Positions 48,955 through 59,982 of a stretch of DNA of 64,000 bases are shown in pieces. The translations under genes were made by a program, and so were the position numbers. Numbering within the stretch: the stretch's first letter is position 1; the number at the start of each line of letters is the position of its first letter. The notes under the pieces were generated by a model, which made no database searches, had not been told where the DNA came from, and saw only the letters and a list, made by a program, of their open reading frames with translations. Source of the stretch: Chlorops oryzae (taxonomy: Eukaryota; Arthropoda; Insecta; Diptera; Chloropidae); contig CM035808.1 in NCBI GenBank assembly GCA_020466095.1, positions 19,590,272 through 19,654,271 on the forward strand. The letters are read 5' to 3'.

Positions 48955-51900
48955 CGCAGCAGCTAACAAAACCCCCACCTGGTTTAGTCGCTCCAAACAG
49001 TGCAGTTGTCAGTGGTCAGCTGCAGAAATCGAATTCAAACAATGAGACTGGAGCAACCGCTACAAATCGTAAGCAATTGGATGCGTCAAACGACAAGTCA
49101 AAGCTCACTGCCAACAATGCACTGCAAGGGCTTGAGAAGACGGCAAGTAGCAATACCAGTTTGCTGCTCGATGGTGCGCCAGTAAACACCATCATCTTCG
49201 AGAACACCAACTACAAGCAGCAGGCGCAGGCAGCCGCAGCCGCAACCACAACTAGCGGAAATCTTCAGCAGTTGAAACGTTCAGCCGAGTCGTTGGTCTC
49301 CAACAGCAGCACGGGAAGCTTGGCAATGCAGAGCGGCGGTGGTGTAAGTGTATCAGCGGTTGAAACGCTCTCGAATGCCCTTTCGCAAATGTCATTTGCG
49401 GCGTCCAAGCAAGGCGATGTCGTTTCAGTCAGTGGCGATTACGAGAAGGATATCAAGTTGGGTTTTTCTTTTGGCGATGCGACCGATTCCTTCGCCAGTG
49501 CAACGAAATCTGCTGGCAATACGGTTGATGTTGATAATAAGGTTGCTACTAGTGAACATCATCACCAACAGCACCAACATCATCAACAACATCAACAGCA
49601 TCAACCGCACCAACAGCATCAACAGCATCCACAGCATCATCAACAGCAACATCAACAGCAACATCAACAGCAACATCAACATCAGCATCAGCAACAACAA
49701 AATCTAATCTCAACTGCCGAATTGAATTATAAAATCGCGAGCGTCAAAAAAGTCTGGGAATCAAGTCTGAATAGTGACAACTCTAATAGCAGCGTAGTGA
49801 CGTCGGCCGCACAACAATTGCAGCATGTACACCAGCAACAACATCAACAGCAGCAACAACAGCAAATCGAAGTTGTTGATGCAAGCGGCCATATGTCGGC
49901 GGCTTCATTTGTAGCGGCAGTTGCTGCATCACAACAGCAACAACAGCAGCAGCAGCAACAACAACAGCATATGTCGCATTATGGCCCTGCTTCAACGCAC
50001 ATGCAACATCAGCACGCACCGATGTCGTCACCTGGAGCCGGCAGCACCTACGGCAGCCATTTTGATGCGTCAGCACAATTGGAACACCAATTGGCTGGCG
50101 GCGATGATACTGGCATGGTTGGTGGTGGCTATCCAAGTCCACAACAACAGCAGCAGCAACAACAACAGCAAGCAGCAAATGCAGCTCATCAGCAACAAGT
50201 TCTGAAGCACCCCGAAGTGGTGAAACAGCAACAAGCCGCCGCTTCAGCAGCCAAACACATTGGTGGAGGAAGTGGTGGAAACTCAACACTTGGCATGTCA
50301 CCGCCACCAAGTTTGCAGCAGCAGCAACAACAACAACAACAACATCAGCAGCAGCAATCAGCGGTCGCAGTTGCACAGCAACAGCAGCTACATGCAACAG
50401 CAGCACCCCAACAATACTACCAAGCATCGCCACAATTCACCGGCATCCCAACAATTCCAAGTCCGCCAGCAGCGGTGGTTTTCAATTCTTCGCAAATGCC
50501 CCCGCCGCCACCACCAACCGCACAAGGTGGCCTTTACGCACCATTCCATTCGCCGCTCGATCACTCAAGCGCACGATCGGCAGCAGCAGCAGCGCAGTAT
50601 TCGGCGCATAGCTACCCCGGGCACTATAGCGCTGCAGCGGCGTTCAATGCGTACGCAATGCAAACGGCACCACCGAACCTAGCTACTGCAGCCACCGCTG
50701 GTCACACGGATATGTATTCCAGTCTCAGTTCACAATTTCGCATGGCAGGTGGTGGCGGTCCATCGGTCGGCCCGTTTGGTAGTCATAATTCGCAGCAAAT
50801 GAATAATCCCAATGCAGCGGCGGCCGCAGCCGTTGCAATTATCTCATCCAATTCCAATACGTTAATGTCATCCGGGGTTGGCTCCGTTAAACATAATCAA
50901 TCTCAAGTGCCGCCGCAATCATCGCAGCAACTTGGCACGATTGGTTCAAAGTCATCGGTTGGTGGCGGAGCGGGTGGTCCCTATGCAGCGGCCACACAGC
51001 AATATATGAATTTGTACGCTGGGCCGCCGCCACAGCAAACTCATGGTGGGCCACCACCGGGACCTCCTGGAGCTCATCAAATGCAGTCGAACAGTTACTA
51101 TTCGAATTCTGCCGGCGGGCCAAATGGACCAGCCGCTTATTATGGTGGCCCACCACCGCAAAGCGCTAGCGCTGCACAAAACTATGGTCTTGCTGCCGCG
51201 GCTGCTGCAGCAGGTCTTTATGGCGGTCCTGGTGCAGGCGGCCACCAAGGTGGACATGGAAATAACGGACCCAATGGACCTGGCGGTCCGCAATCTCAAC
51301 ATACTATGGGCAGTTTCAATACTCAGTTTATGAACTCACCACTACTAACGGCCGCAGCGTTGAATCAATTCCGCGGTAGTCAACAACAAGCCGCAGCGGC
51401 AGCCGCCGCCGCGTATATGAAATCAAATCAAGGGCAAAGCCATCTTCAGGACTCGGTAAGTTGAACGTTGCTCATGCATAGATTTCGTTAATAGATTTAA
51501 AAACATGTGTATTTTTATTTTAGTTGGGACGCCAATTGAAGAGCCCACTCGGCGCTGATGTAAGTTTGGGCTTAGCCAAACAGGCACAATCGCAACCAAG
51601 TCCGCCGCATCATAAAAACTATGGCAATGTAAGTTAAGCTTCTTTATTACAAAATATAGCCATTTAGTTCCAAAGAAAGAAGAAGATGTCAATAGACAAA
51701 ATGAGAGAGGAAGGGTTAATGAGGAATGCGATAACCAAAGGGAGACGATAGAATCATGAGAGCGATGGAAAATCAAGAGAGCGGAAGAGTAGGTCATAAA
51801 GAGAATATAGGGACAAACAAGGGAAATATCAGAAAAATCATAAAGAATAATAGAGAAGTGAATATGCCAAGGACGGAAAGTCACGAATAGGAGAACTATA

Positions 51901-53873
51901 AAGAGAAAGAGTAGAAGAGTACCACAAAATGCAAAAGTAAGAGAATCAAGAGAGAATAGAGGGAAAGATATGAAGAAAAATAAAGTAAGAATAATACAGG
52001 GAACGATAGAGAGATAACTATAATGAGTAAGAGAATTAGAACGAGATGGAAAAAAAGGAGACAGAAAATTGTAAAACGGGAGGGAGAGGGCAGATAGAGA
52101 AAAATAGAGAAAAATAGAGAAAAATAGAGAAAAATAGAGAAAAATAGAGAAAAATAGAGAAAAATAGAGAAAAATAGAGAAAAATAGATAAAGAAAGATA
52201 GAGAAAGATAGAGAAAGATAGAGAAAGATAGAGAAAGATAGAGAAAGATAAAGAAAGATAAAGAAAGATAGAGAAAGATAGAGAAAGATAGAAAAAGATA
52301 GAAAAAGATAGAAAAAGATAGAATAAGATAGAGAGAGATAGAGACAGATAGGGACAGATAATGAAAGATGGAGAAAGGCAGAGAAAGAAAATAAAGGGAG
52401 AGAGAGAAATAGAGAGTAAGATGTAGAAAGTAAGAAATAGGGAGAAAAAAAAGAAAGAGAAATAGAAAGACAGAGAAAGAGAGAAATACAAAGATAGAGA
52501 AAAAGAGAGAAATAAAAAGACAGAGAAAGAACATGAGAGAGAAAATGAGACAAAAAGGGAGAAAATGAGGTATAAAACGAAATAGAAATTTTTTTTAAAT
52601 AGATAGGGTAAGGAAAATTATGGGTGTGGGTCAAGAAATAAGAAATTTACTCTCGAGAAAAGTAAATTCCCCGGGAATTCGTTCTCCGCAAATATTCAGA
52701 ATCGGGCTATTATTAAAGCTATATCAATTGAAAACTTAACGGTTAATGTTCTTTAAGTCAACACAAATCCAATTGAAAGTGCTGAAGAATAAATGCTGTT
52801 TTAATTGAAGTAGTCACAAGAAATTGTGGCAAGTGTAGATGCAGTAAGAAAACAACACAACAACAACGACAGTGCAGGTGTGATTTTGATTATGAGGGCG
52901 TAAGCATATACATATCAATGGGATAATGGATTTTCGTAAGCAGGTACAAGTGATAAAACTGAATATAAAACCTTCTTCAATTGACAGTGAATGTGTGAGG
53001 AATTAGAAAAAAGTTCATCGAATTGAATCTTCTTCGGCTCTAATCAATATTAAATGTGAGATAAAATCAAATCAAAACGAGAAAGGGGAGAGAGAGAGAG
53101 AGAGAACGAGAGAGAAAGAAGTCGGAGAATATTAAAAAGAGAAAACTAGCAAAAAATGTCCATATACTAAAGCGAATCAGAGAAAGACAGTATCACCAAT
53201 GAAAGGAGATGTAGATAGAGAAATATAAAAGAGAAAAATAGACTAGAAGTTCTTCGAGAAAAATAACTTAATAAGAGTTATTATATCCTTTACAGTGGGA
53301 TATACAAAGCCAGGTTCTGCAACAGCAACGACAAGTGCAGCAGTCTCAAGCTGCTGCCCAACAGTGCTCGGGGCCTTTGGGAGGAGTTGGAAGCAGTAGC
53401 GGTGGTAGTGGCGGGCAAGGTCGTTACCCTACACCGATTCAACGTCCGACAAATTATCCACAGCATCCACAACAACCTGCTGCAGCACAGCAACAACAGC
53501 AGCAGCACAACAGCAACAACAACAACAACAACAACAACAGGGACAAAGGCCACAACAAAATATACGTCAAACTGGCGGTAGTAACGGTAACAACGGCGGC
53601 AGCGGTGGTAATAACGGACATGCTAATAGCAATGCCGTTAGTGGCCCTGGTGGTCATGGTGGTAACGGAAATAATAACGGCATTGGTAGCGGCCCTGGTG
53701 GTCCAAATAATAGTAACAGCAGCGGCAGCGGTTCTAACAGTGGCAATAACAATGGCGGTAACAATAACAATGGCCAACAAATGAATAAAGCCTACTATAC
53801 GAATAGTCCCGGCGGTGGTGGTGGTGGTGGTGGTGGCAATAATGCCGGCGTAGCCGGGAGCCGAGGTAATTAA
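43995..53873 (+). CDS. nocte: nocte, PRRC2/BAT2-N domain giant Gln/Gly-rich protein (two frame breaks)
   Basis: Exons 43995-44084, 44169-44346, 44603-51455, 51524-51628 and 53296-53873. The N-terminus is a BAT2_N/PRRC2 domain: MSTLGGSRGERNAKPKFSAL, then PRKHGMQILGKVPSARRPPA, then ITWSSVTTG and NFNLELFQDEFPIL. The rest is low complexity: acidic/Lys coiled parts, RGG-like Gly/Arg tracts (about 47.8-48.4 kb), and many poly-Gln and His/Gln runs. The family binds RNA-linked granule factors. Fly nocte is needed for temperature entrainment of the circadian clock through chordotonal organs. About 2,600 residues result only if two single missing bases are assumed: one at the GGGG run 44,977-44,980 and one at about 53,507 inside a CAG/CAA array. 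Both sides of each break match the expected protein, so these look like sequence errors or recent indels, not introns. Confidence 0.9.
51629..53295 (+). other. nocte last intron: purine tract and MITE piece
   Basis: From about 51,660 to 52,600 one strand is almost pure A/G. Its core (about 52,091-52,370) is a 10-bp tandem array, AGAGAAAAAT changing to AGAGAAAGAT. It is followed by the right half of a CAGCCC-family MITE (about 52,590-52,708, ending GAATATTC... GGGCT reversed). Long Ser/Phe/Leu-rich frames on the opposite strand are artefacts of this tract. Confidence 0.85.
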
Positions 53874-55754
53874 ATCGAAATTGAATCGCCAGAGGTTCCA
53901 AAAACCTGAGTCGATTGCATAAATTAAGAGAGAAAACTAATTGTTAAGCTGCATACACATACCCAAATGCGTTCGCAAATATTTCTTAGCGCTCCGAAAA
54001 GGCAAGCGAGCTAAAAGAAAAAGAAACAAAAAAACGAAAACAATTACAAAAAAAAAAAAAAAACACAAACAAACGAATAAACTTATATGTTTAATGTGTG
54101 CTTCAATACTAGAGATTTGGCTTATCGATAAATGTTTACAAAATGGTGTTGACCATAAGCGAAACTATTTGAACAAAAAATAAAGAAAAAAATATGATAA
54201 AAAATTATAGAACTAATTTGATATTTATAGCCAAATCGGAAATTACTATATAGCCCTCTATTGAAAGAACGGAACAGCCAAATGACTGAAACAAAAGAAA
54301 GATCGCGAGAAAGAGAAAGGGAAGGAGGAAGAACAATCTTTAGCTGGAGAAAGAAGAATAATGTAAGAAGAATAAATCAAATAAACTAATTACTTTCTTG
54401 GAGTTCTAATGAACATCTTAAACAGTTGTTTCATTGTCCACTTCCTTCTAAGAATTCATTTCCATTAAAAAGTAAAATTTTTAGGCTACACAAAAATAAC
54501 GGAGGAAAATCTGCCCTCCATTCCATATACATATATATTATGCGTATACTTCGTATCGATCGGCCTTCATGCGGAGCATTTTTTTCTCTCTTGGTTCTTT
54601 TGTCGTATCTTCATATCTAACTTATAGCTAATAAACCTCTTTCCCTCCGTTTCTCTCACCAAGCTGATAGGTTCTTAATATTGAATTTGAAAAAGGTGCA
54701 CTTACACCCAAGCGCAATTCAAAAAAGAAAAAAACAAATGAAATACAAAAACAAAAAAATAAAGTAATTTTTCCAAAAGAAAATGATTCAAAATGGAGCC
54801 AGAAAATAAGTTGAAAGTTAAATTGTTTAATTTCTGACGTTCGAAATTGAATATAGAAGGCAGCAAGCAAATGTGTGCAAAGCTTTGAAAAAAAAGAGAG
54901 TTTAGAGTATAATACTTAATAGATGAAAGACCCTTGACTGGGTAAAAATTGACGTGAAGTAAGCGATGTTGGAAAATATTACAAAAAAGGTGGAAAAGTA
55001 AATTGTTCACACTCCACATGAAAACAAGAGAAAAAAAAAAACGAAATAAAGGCGGATAAGGCAAAATCGACAAGAGAACTTAAAAAAAAAATTACAAGAA
55101 AAGTGAGAAATAAACACGTTCGCGGTGTTACGCTGCGTTAAAAAATACTTTTTTCTATATTAATTATACATATACATAAACACGTGCATACATATACACA
55201 TATAATAATTTACATATTTAATTTACATATTTAAAAAATATATATTGCATTAAATGAACTATCTATATACAACCACACACACACATATATATGTTTAAAT
55301 TATGTTCATACACGAAACTATTATAATTAATTTTTACCCTTATCATTTATTATTATTAAAACAAAAATGAAGTAAAATTTTAAACACGCGTAGAAAGTAA
55401 ATGAGAGGATTAAAATGAAAAAAGGACAATTGTGAAGTGTCGCATCGCAAAAAAAAACCATTTCACGCCGTAAATTCAAATTCACTTAAAATACTATAAA
55501 AATTAAATTCTTTTTCAAAAAAAAAAAAATATTAAAAAAGAAGAGGGTAAAAGAAAAAACTACAATTTAAATTAAAATCTAAATAAACTATTTAATATTA
55601 TGCGCTATCATAAAAACATCCCTATTATGTAATAAAATATTTACAGAATAACTACATAATTAGCTGTTTCTAGCACCTTAATCTTCCTTTCTCGTTACGA
55701 TTTACACGTTTATGATAATTACCTATACATATATAATGATTTAAATTAAATAAA
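53874..55754 (+). other. nocte: nocte 3' UTR with several poly(A) signals
   Basis: AT-rich sequence without frames. AATAAA occurs at 54,179, again near 54,375, and at 55,749 (followed by TGTATTTTTTCGTGTCC). The last may end the longest transcript. Boundaries are inferred. Confidence 0.5.
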
Positions 55755-57266
55755 ATGTATTTTTTCGTGTCCTTTATAAACCATTTTCGTTTTGAATGTC
55801 ATTGTCATGTATATAAAAAAAAAAAAAACAAATCGAGCAACAATTTTTAAAATGAGTTTATTGAATTTAATTATCATTTAGAATTGATTTGGTTATTATT
55901 TCTTTTTGCTTTGATTTTGCGCTTAGAGATAAAATAGAAAACAAAACAAAACAAATAAAATCCCATTATAATGAAGGAAGAAATTCAAAAGAAAATTAGA
56001 AAATATACCTAGGCTCTTTACTGCTAAAAAAAAAAATAAAATTGCTACTCTTACTGGTACATGCGAGTACTACCATTAAAAAAATTTACTGAAATACAAT
56101 AATTATAAAAAACGTATAATTATGCATAAAACTGTTTTAACAAACAAAAAAATATATAAAAATTTCGATTGTGAAAAAATCCGACGGAAATTATTTGTTT
56201 TTTCCTAAGACGGAAGGTAATTTCAATAGAACTTGTCATCTGTCATTTTTTCTTTAAATCGAAGGCATTGTAATTCTTTATTTGTTTGTCAGTATTTATT
56301 ACAATATCTGTAAATTAAACGAATAACAAATTGTTTTCAATTGTCTTACAGAAAAAACTGAACGCCGGTGTCAGTCTACAATAAGCAATTTTACGCGCAG
56401 TTGGAAATATGAAAATAGTCGTCAGACGGAGGTAATTTTCACCAACTTTTTCGTCCAAATAGAAAATCTTTAAAATGGAAGTTCAAATTTAAGCACCCAT
56501 GCATCAGCATTGTTGTATCCCCTTTTGATACAAAATTATTCCTTTTTGTGTGAAAATGTTTCTACTGTAAAAAAAACCAAGTTGAGGGACAGCACTGAAC
56601 AAATGTTGCAATACAGTCTTGCGAGAATTGGTAAATATACAAGCAGCAACGTCGATCTTCAGTATTAAAGAACATGGCTGCCGTTGAACAACTTTTTATT
56701 TGTACCAAAAAAAAAAAATATATCTTGTGGCATGTGCATCGTTGGTGGACACAAAGAATGCACATATGTATATTCATCATGGTACAGACAAACTTTCTCG
56801 TCGAGACATGGTGTTATAAGCAAGGTAAGAAAGCTTATGGAAATGAAATTTTGTTGCATACTTATTGGCTTGTGCGATTAATACTATCACCATTATGAGC
56901 CACAATAAAAATCGATATCGATACTTTCTAAATCACTGGCTATTTCTGGTTTAGCAATTTGGAAAGCTGGCTATTAGTAGCCAAATAATTTGGCTAGACG
57001 GCTGTTTGGAGGTGGTCTTTGCTAAATATAACCGAAGTCACTAACCTTTTAACCGTATATTAAGAGTATTCCCACAAAGACTCGAACCCAATTTGCGAAT
57101 TACATGAGGAGCCAGGTATTTTGGAAAACTGGTAATTGGACAAAATATGCTTGTCCGAACTTTGAACAAGAACCAAGGCAGTTGCAAAAAGTGCTGCATA
57201 CCTTTAGGCTTCGCAATTTTTTAATTTTTAATTGCAAATTTTAATTTTTCCTTTCTTATTTTGCAG

Positions 57267-57293
57267 AACGGACCACCAAACGGACCAGATATG
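57267..57293 (+). other. Isolated 27-nt candidate microexon
   Basis: A strong polypyrimidine tract and TTTTGCAG are followed by 27 bases encoding NGPPNGPDM in one frame, and then GTAAGT. Both splice sites are consensus. The peptide resembles the Asn/Gly/Pro style of the nocte C-terminus. It could be an alternative terminal-region exon of nocte or a chance pair of sites. Confidence 0.25.
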
Positions 57294-57786
57294 GTAAGTA
57301 AAATGATAAATATTTTTAATAATTTTGCAGAGCTGTACATGAAAGTACATGTGTCTTATATTCAGTTTTCAAAATACTCCGAGTTTCTATTAAAGCATAT
57401 CCCCCGAAAGTATACTGCAAATAAATTTGAATTAATAATTCCCCAAAAGTATACCATATATAAAATTGATTTACCCCGAAAGTATACCGCAAGTAAATTG
57501 GAATAAATATTTATCCCAAAAGTATACCACATTTATTTTATTTTGAAAAATGAAATATTTTGTTGCATAGTATGCGTGTAGCTGCTGATTTTCGCCACGG
57601 TTGCCACTCGCCTTAAGTATTTTTGTACCAGACCAATCCAAAAAAATGTACCAAAACCGAAAAAAATGTTCCAAAAAAATATTTTAGCTTCGCATATTTA
57701 TTATACAAAAAAGTAATAACAAAAACAGTATTCAGCCAAAAAACCAAAATAAAAAGGTACAATGCTTTTTGTGCAAAAAATATTTT

Positions 57787-58311
57787 TTAAATTATAATAC
57801 TAAAAAAACAGTCTTTAGGTGACCAAACGTTATGAGAATCATTATTAGTTTTACACAGCTCTTTTGACAGCATAATATTATTAAGTGAGGCGTATTCTAA
57901 CTTATTTCTTAGTTTCGTTTTTATTAAAGAAAGATCGAAAAACTTTCTTTCTGCAGCTGCAGAACTGTGGGGTAAGCACATTTGGTCATTAACAAATTTA
58001 ACTAGTTCGTTAAAAGCAATTTCACCGAATCCATTTTTAAATAATCTTACTTTTTCCCAAAACGTTTCCAAGCTGGTGCAATTTTTTAAATCAATATTGG
58101 AAAGCCTTAAAAGAGACCACTGAGTTGCGATTACATCAGGGTCACATTCAATTAAATAACTGAAATTCTCAAGTAACGGCGAAATTGAAACATCATCTTC
58201 TGACAGAACTTTGGCAGGTGTAATGATAATTAAAGCTTTAAAATCTTCCCGACTGAAATCGAAACGGTATTTAACTTGTGCCAAAAACTCTAAAAAAAAG
58301 AGCTTTTTCAT
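57787..58311 (-). pseudogene. hAT transposase C-terminal fragment
   Basis: A 174-residue open frame that carries the hAT dimerisation region. LVKFVNDQMCLPHSSAAAER, then FFDLSLIKTKLRNKL, then SLNNIMLSKE match the family pattern (L.LPHSSA..ER.FS...IKTK.RN.L....L..L). The N-terminal zinc finger and most of the catalytic core (DDE region) are missing, so it cannot be an active transposase. It lies inside the TIRs of the 57,596 element. Confidence 0.85.
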
Positions 58312-58570
58312 TCATAAAAATGTGTAAATCCGAACGGATTCGATCCGTCGGAATACATAATCAGACCGATTATTTTTATTCTCGCCTAGAAAACGAGAAT
58401 CGAAGTATACAATTGAGTTGTGTAGAAGGCATCAATTAATAAATGTTGCCTTCGATTAATCGTGTTACTGATGAATCGGATAGAGATTTTTTTCATCACT
58501 ACGCCTCGCACCATGAACTCAATCACTGTTGCAGCTATACCAGTTTTGGCGCAAAATCACTTTCTTTAAA

Positions 58571-58676
58571 TACTAGGCCTGTTCCCGTACTGCACGAAAC
58601 TGCCGAAAACTGGCCAATGTTTTAAAAATTGTATGAAAATTGGGCAGTTTCGTGTAGCCCGGGAACATACCTAGTA
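58571..58676. mobile_element. ~106-bp foldback MITE nested in the hAT element
   Basis: The arms GCCTGTTCCCGTACTGCACG and CGTGTAGCCCGGGAACATAC pair through CACGAAACTGCC / GGCAGTTTCGTG, with TACTAGG and CCTAGTA at the outer borders. It is too short to code and lies in the part of the hAT element without transposase sequence. Confidence 0.8.
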
Positions 58677-59912
58677 TCATCGATTTGTAACCGTCTGAAA
58701 AATGTACCAATTTGACAAATTGTGTACCAATGTACCAAACGATAAAAAATGTACCAGTTTTGGTACAATTGTACCATAAGTGGCAACCGTGATTTTCGCT
58801 TAGTCTACTTTCGACTGCCGAAGCGGAAAGGTGTGCGCTCGGATGTGTTACCAAAATGGCCGATAAACTGCGAAAAATTAGTTTGAAAATTCTACCCGTT
58901 GCTCAGTAACGAGTATACACGGTTTGTTACAGAAAATTTGATCATGTTCAGTGAAAGCTGGGAAGAAGATTTTTTCGTTTTGGAATACGCGAAAACGATA
59001 TTTTCAAAGCAAAATGTTTGATATGCGGAAAAATATTACGTTCCAAGTAGTACAATAATAATAAAACTTAAATTGCATGCTTCACGTATAGGAAGTTAAG
59101 GCGTTGCAGTATTAAAACAGGTGTTTAAAAGCTAGTGTGAATAGCTCTCAAGATTTTGTTTAAGTCTTTCATTTCATTCATTGCAACATAATTTTTTTAA
59201 GTGTGATCAGCGCACGGCCTGTTCAATTGTGAGAAAAAATCAAATCAAAATAAAGAACTGTGTACGTGTGCAATAATATCCAATAAATTGAAATATATTC
59301 TAAGATAAAATTGAAACAACAAATTTATAACTTCAATCCACCCCAAAAGTGTTTGCTATACATGAAAATGACTTTCGATGGAAAAGCGTAACGAGAATTT
59401 CTATATTTAGTCATAACACCACGCAGTCTATCGTGCGAAAATACCGTATACAAAAGCAGCAACAATAACAACAACAGCGGGGTATACAATACTCAACAAC
59501 AGCACCCCACTGCCTTCGCCCACTCAGTTCGTTCTCAGGCTCAGTCAACGAACGAGCACACGAACGAAGGAGCAAAGGAGCGCAGCATCATTCGTGCGCT
59601 CGTGCTCTGACGCCCACTTGTCGTATTAAGATAAAAGTAACCGCATCCTGCGTACTGCAGCCGCATTACCTCACCAGCAGCAGGAGCATAGAACAACAAC
59701 AGCAACAACAAAGACTTCTTTCATAATGCTGACAGCGTAGCGGCAGCGCCTTCTGTCATTAGTTATGCAGCAAGCAGCGCTGCGAACAAATCTGAGCGAC
59801 TGAATAATAATAATTATAATAATAATAAATAAATTGCATTTAGAGTCGTGAGTCCTGCCTGCATCCTGACAACATCGCAGCATCGACATCGGCAGCTGAT
59901 TTTTCATCCACC

Positions 59913-59982
59913 ATGGGACGTCTGAATCGAGTCTGCGCCATAAACTTTCCAAGTCGCGTCGAGGGATGGATGGATGTTTGTG
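59913..59982 (+). CDS. Probable first coding exon of a gene running off the window
   Basis: ATG in a strong context (CCACCATGG) opens a 70-bp frame, MGRLNRVCAINFPSRVEGWM and three more residues (DVC), ending at GTGAGT with phase 1. The upstream 500 bp is leader-like, with CAACAA and AGCAGC runs, as is usual in fly 5' UTRs. No second exon is found before the window end, so the first intron exceeds 4 kb. The product is not recognised; GWMDV could be the start of a PH-like domain, which is speculation. Confidence 0.4.

Larger units (their letters stand above)
57596..58791. mobile_element. 1.2-kb hAT element with perfect 8-bp target duplication
   Basis: The left end CACGGTTGCCAC and the right end GTGGCAACCGTG are perfect inverted repeats, with TGTACCA/TGGTACA motifs repeated just inside both ends. 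The flanks are ATTTTCGC on both sides (57,588-57,595 and 58,792-58,799), a perfect 8-bp duplication. The interior keeps the 3' part of a transposase gene on the minus strand. It is internally deleted and so non-autonomous. The 364-bp MITE at 41,941 shares its ends. Confidence 0.95.

Noticed and set aside
52091..52370. CRISPR-like array
   Set aside because: The 10-bp repeats have no spacers; it is a simple tandem repeat in an animal genome.
51423..52634. 403-codon minus-strand frame rich in Ser, Phe and Leu, plus overlapping frames
   Set aside because: It is the complement of the GA-rich tandem tract in the nocte intron. Period and composition explain it fully.
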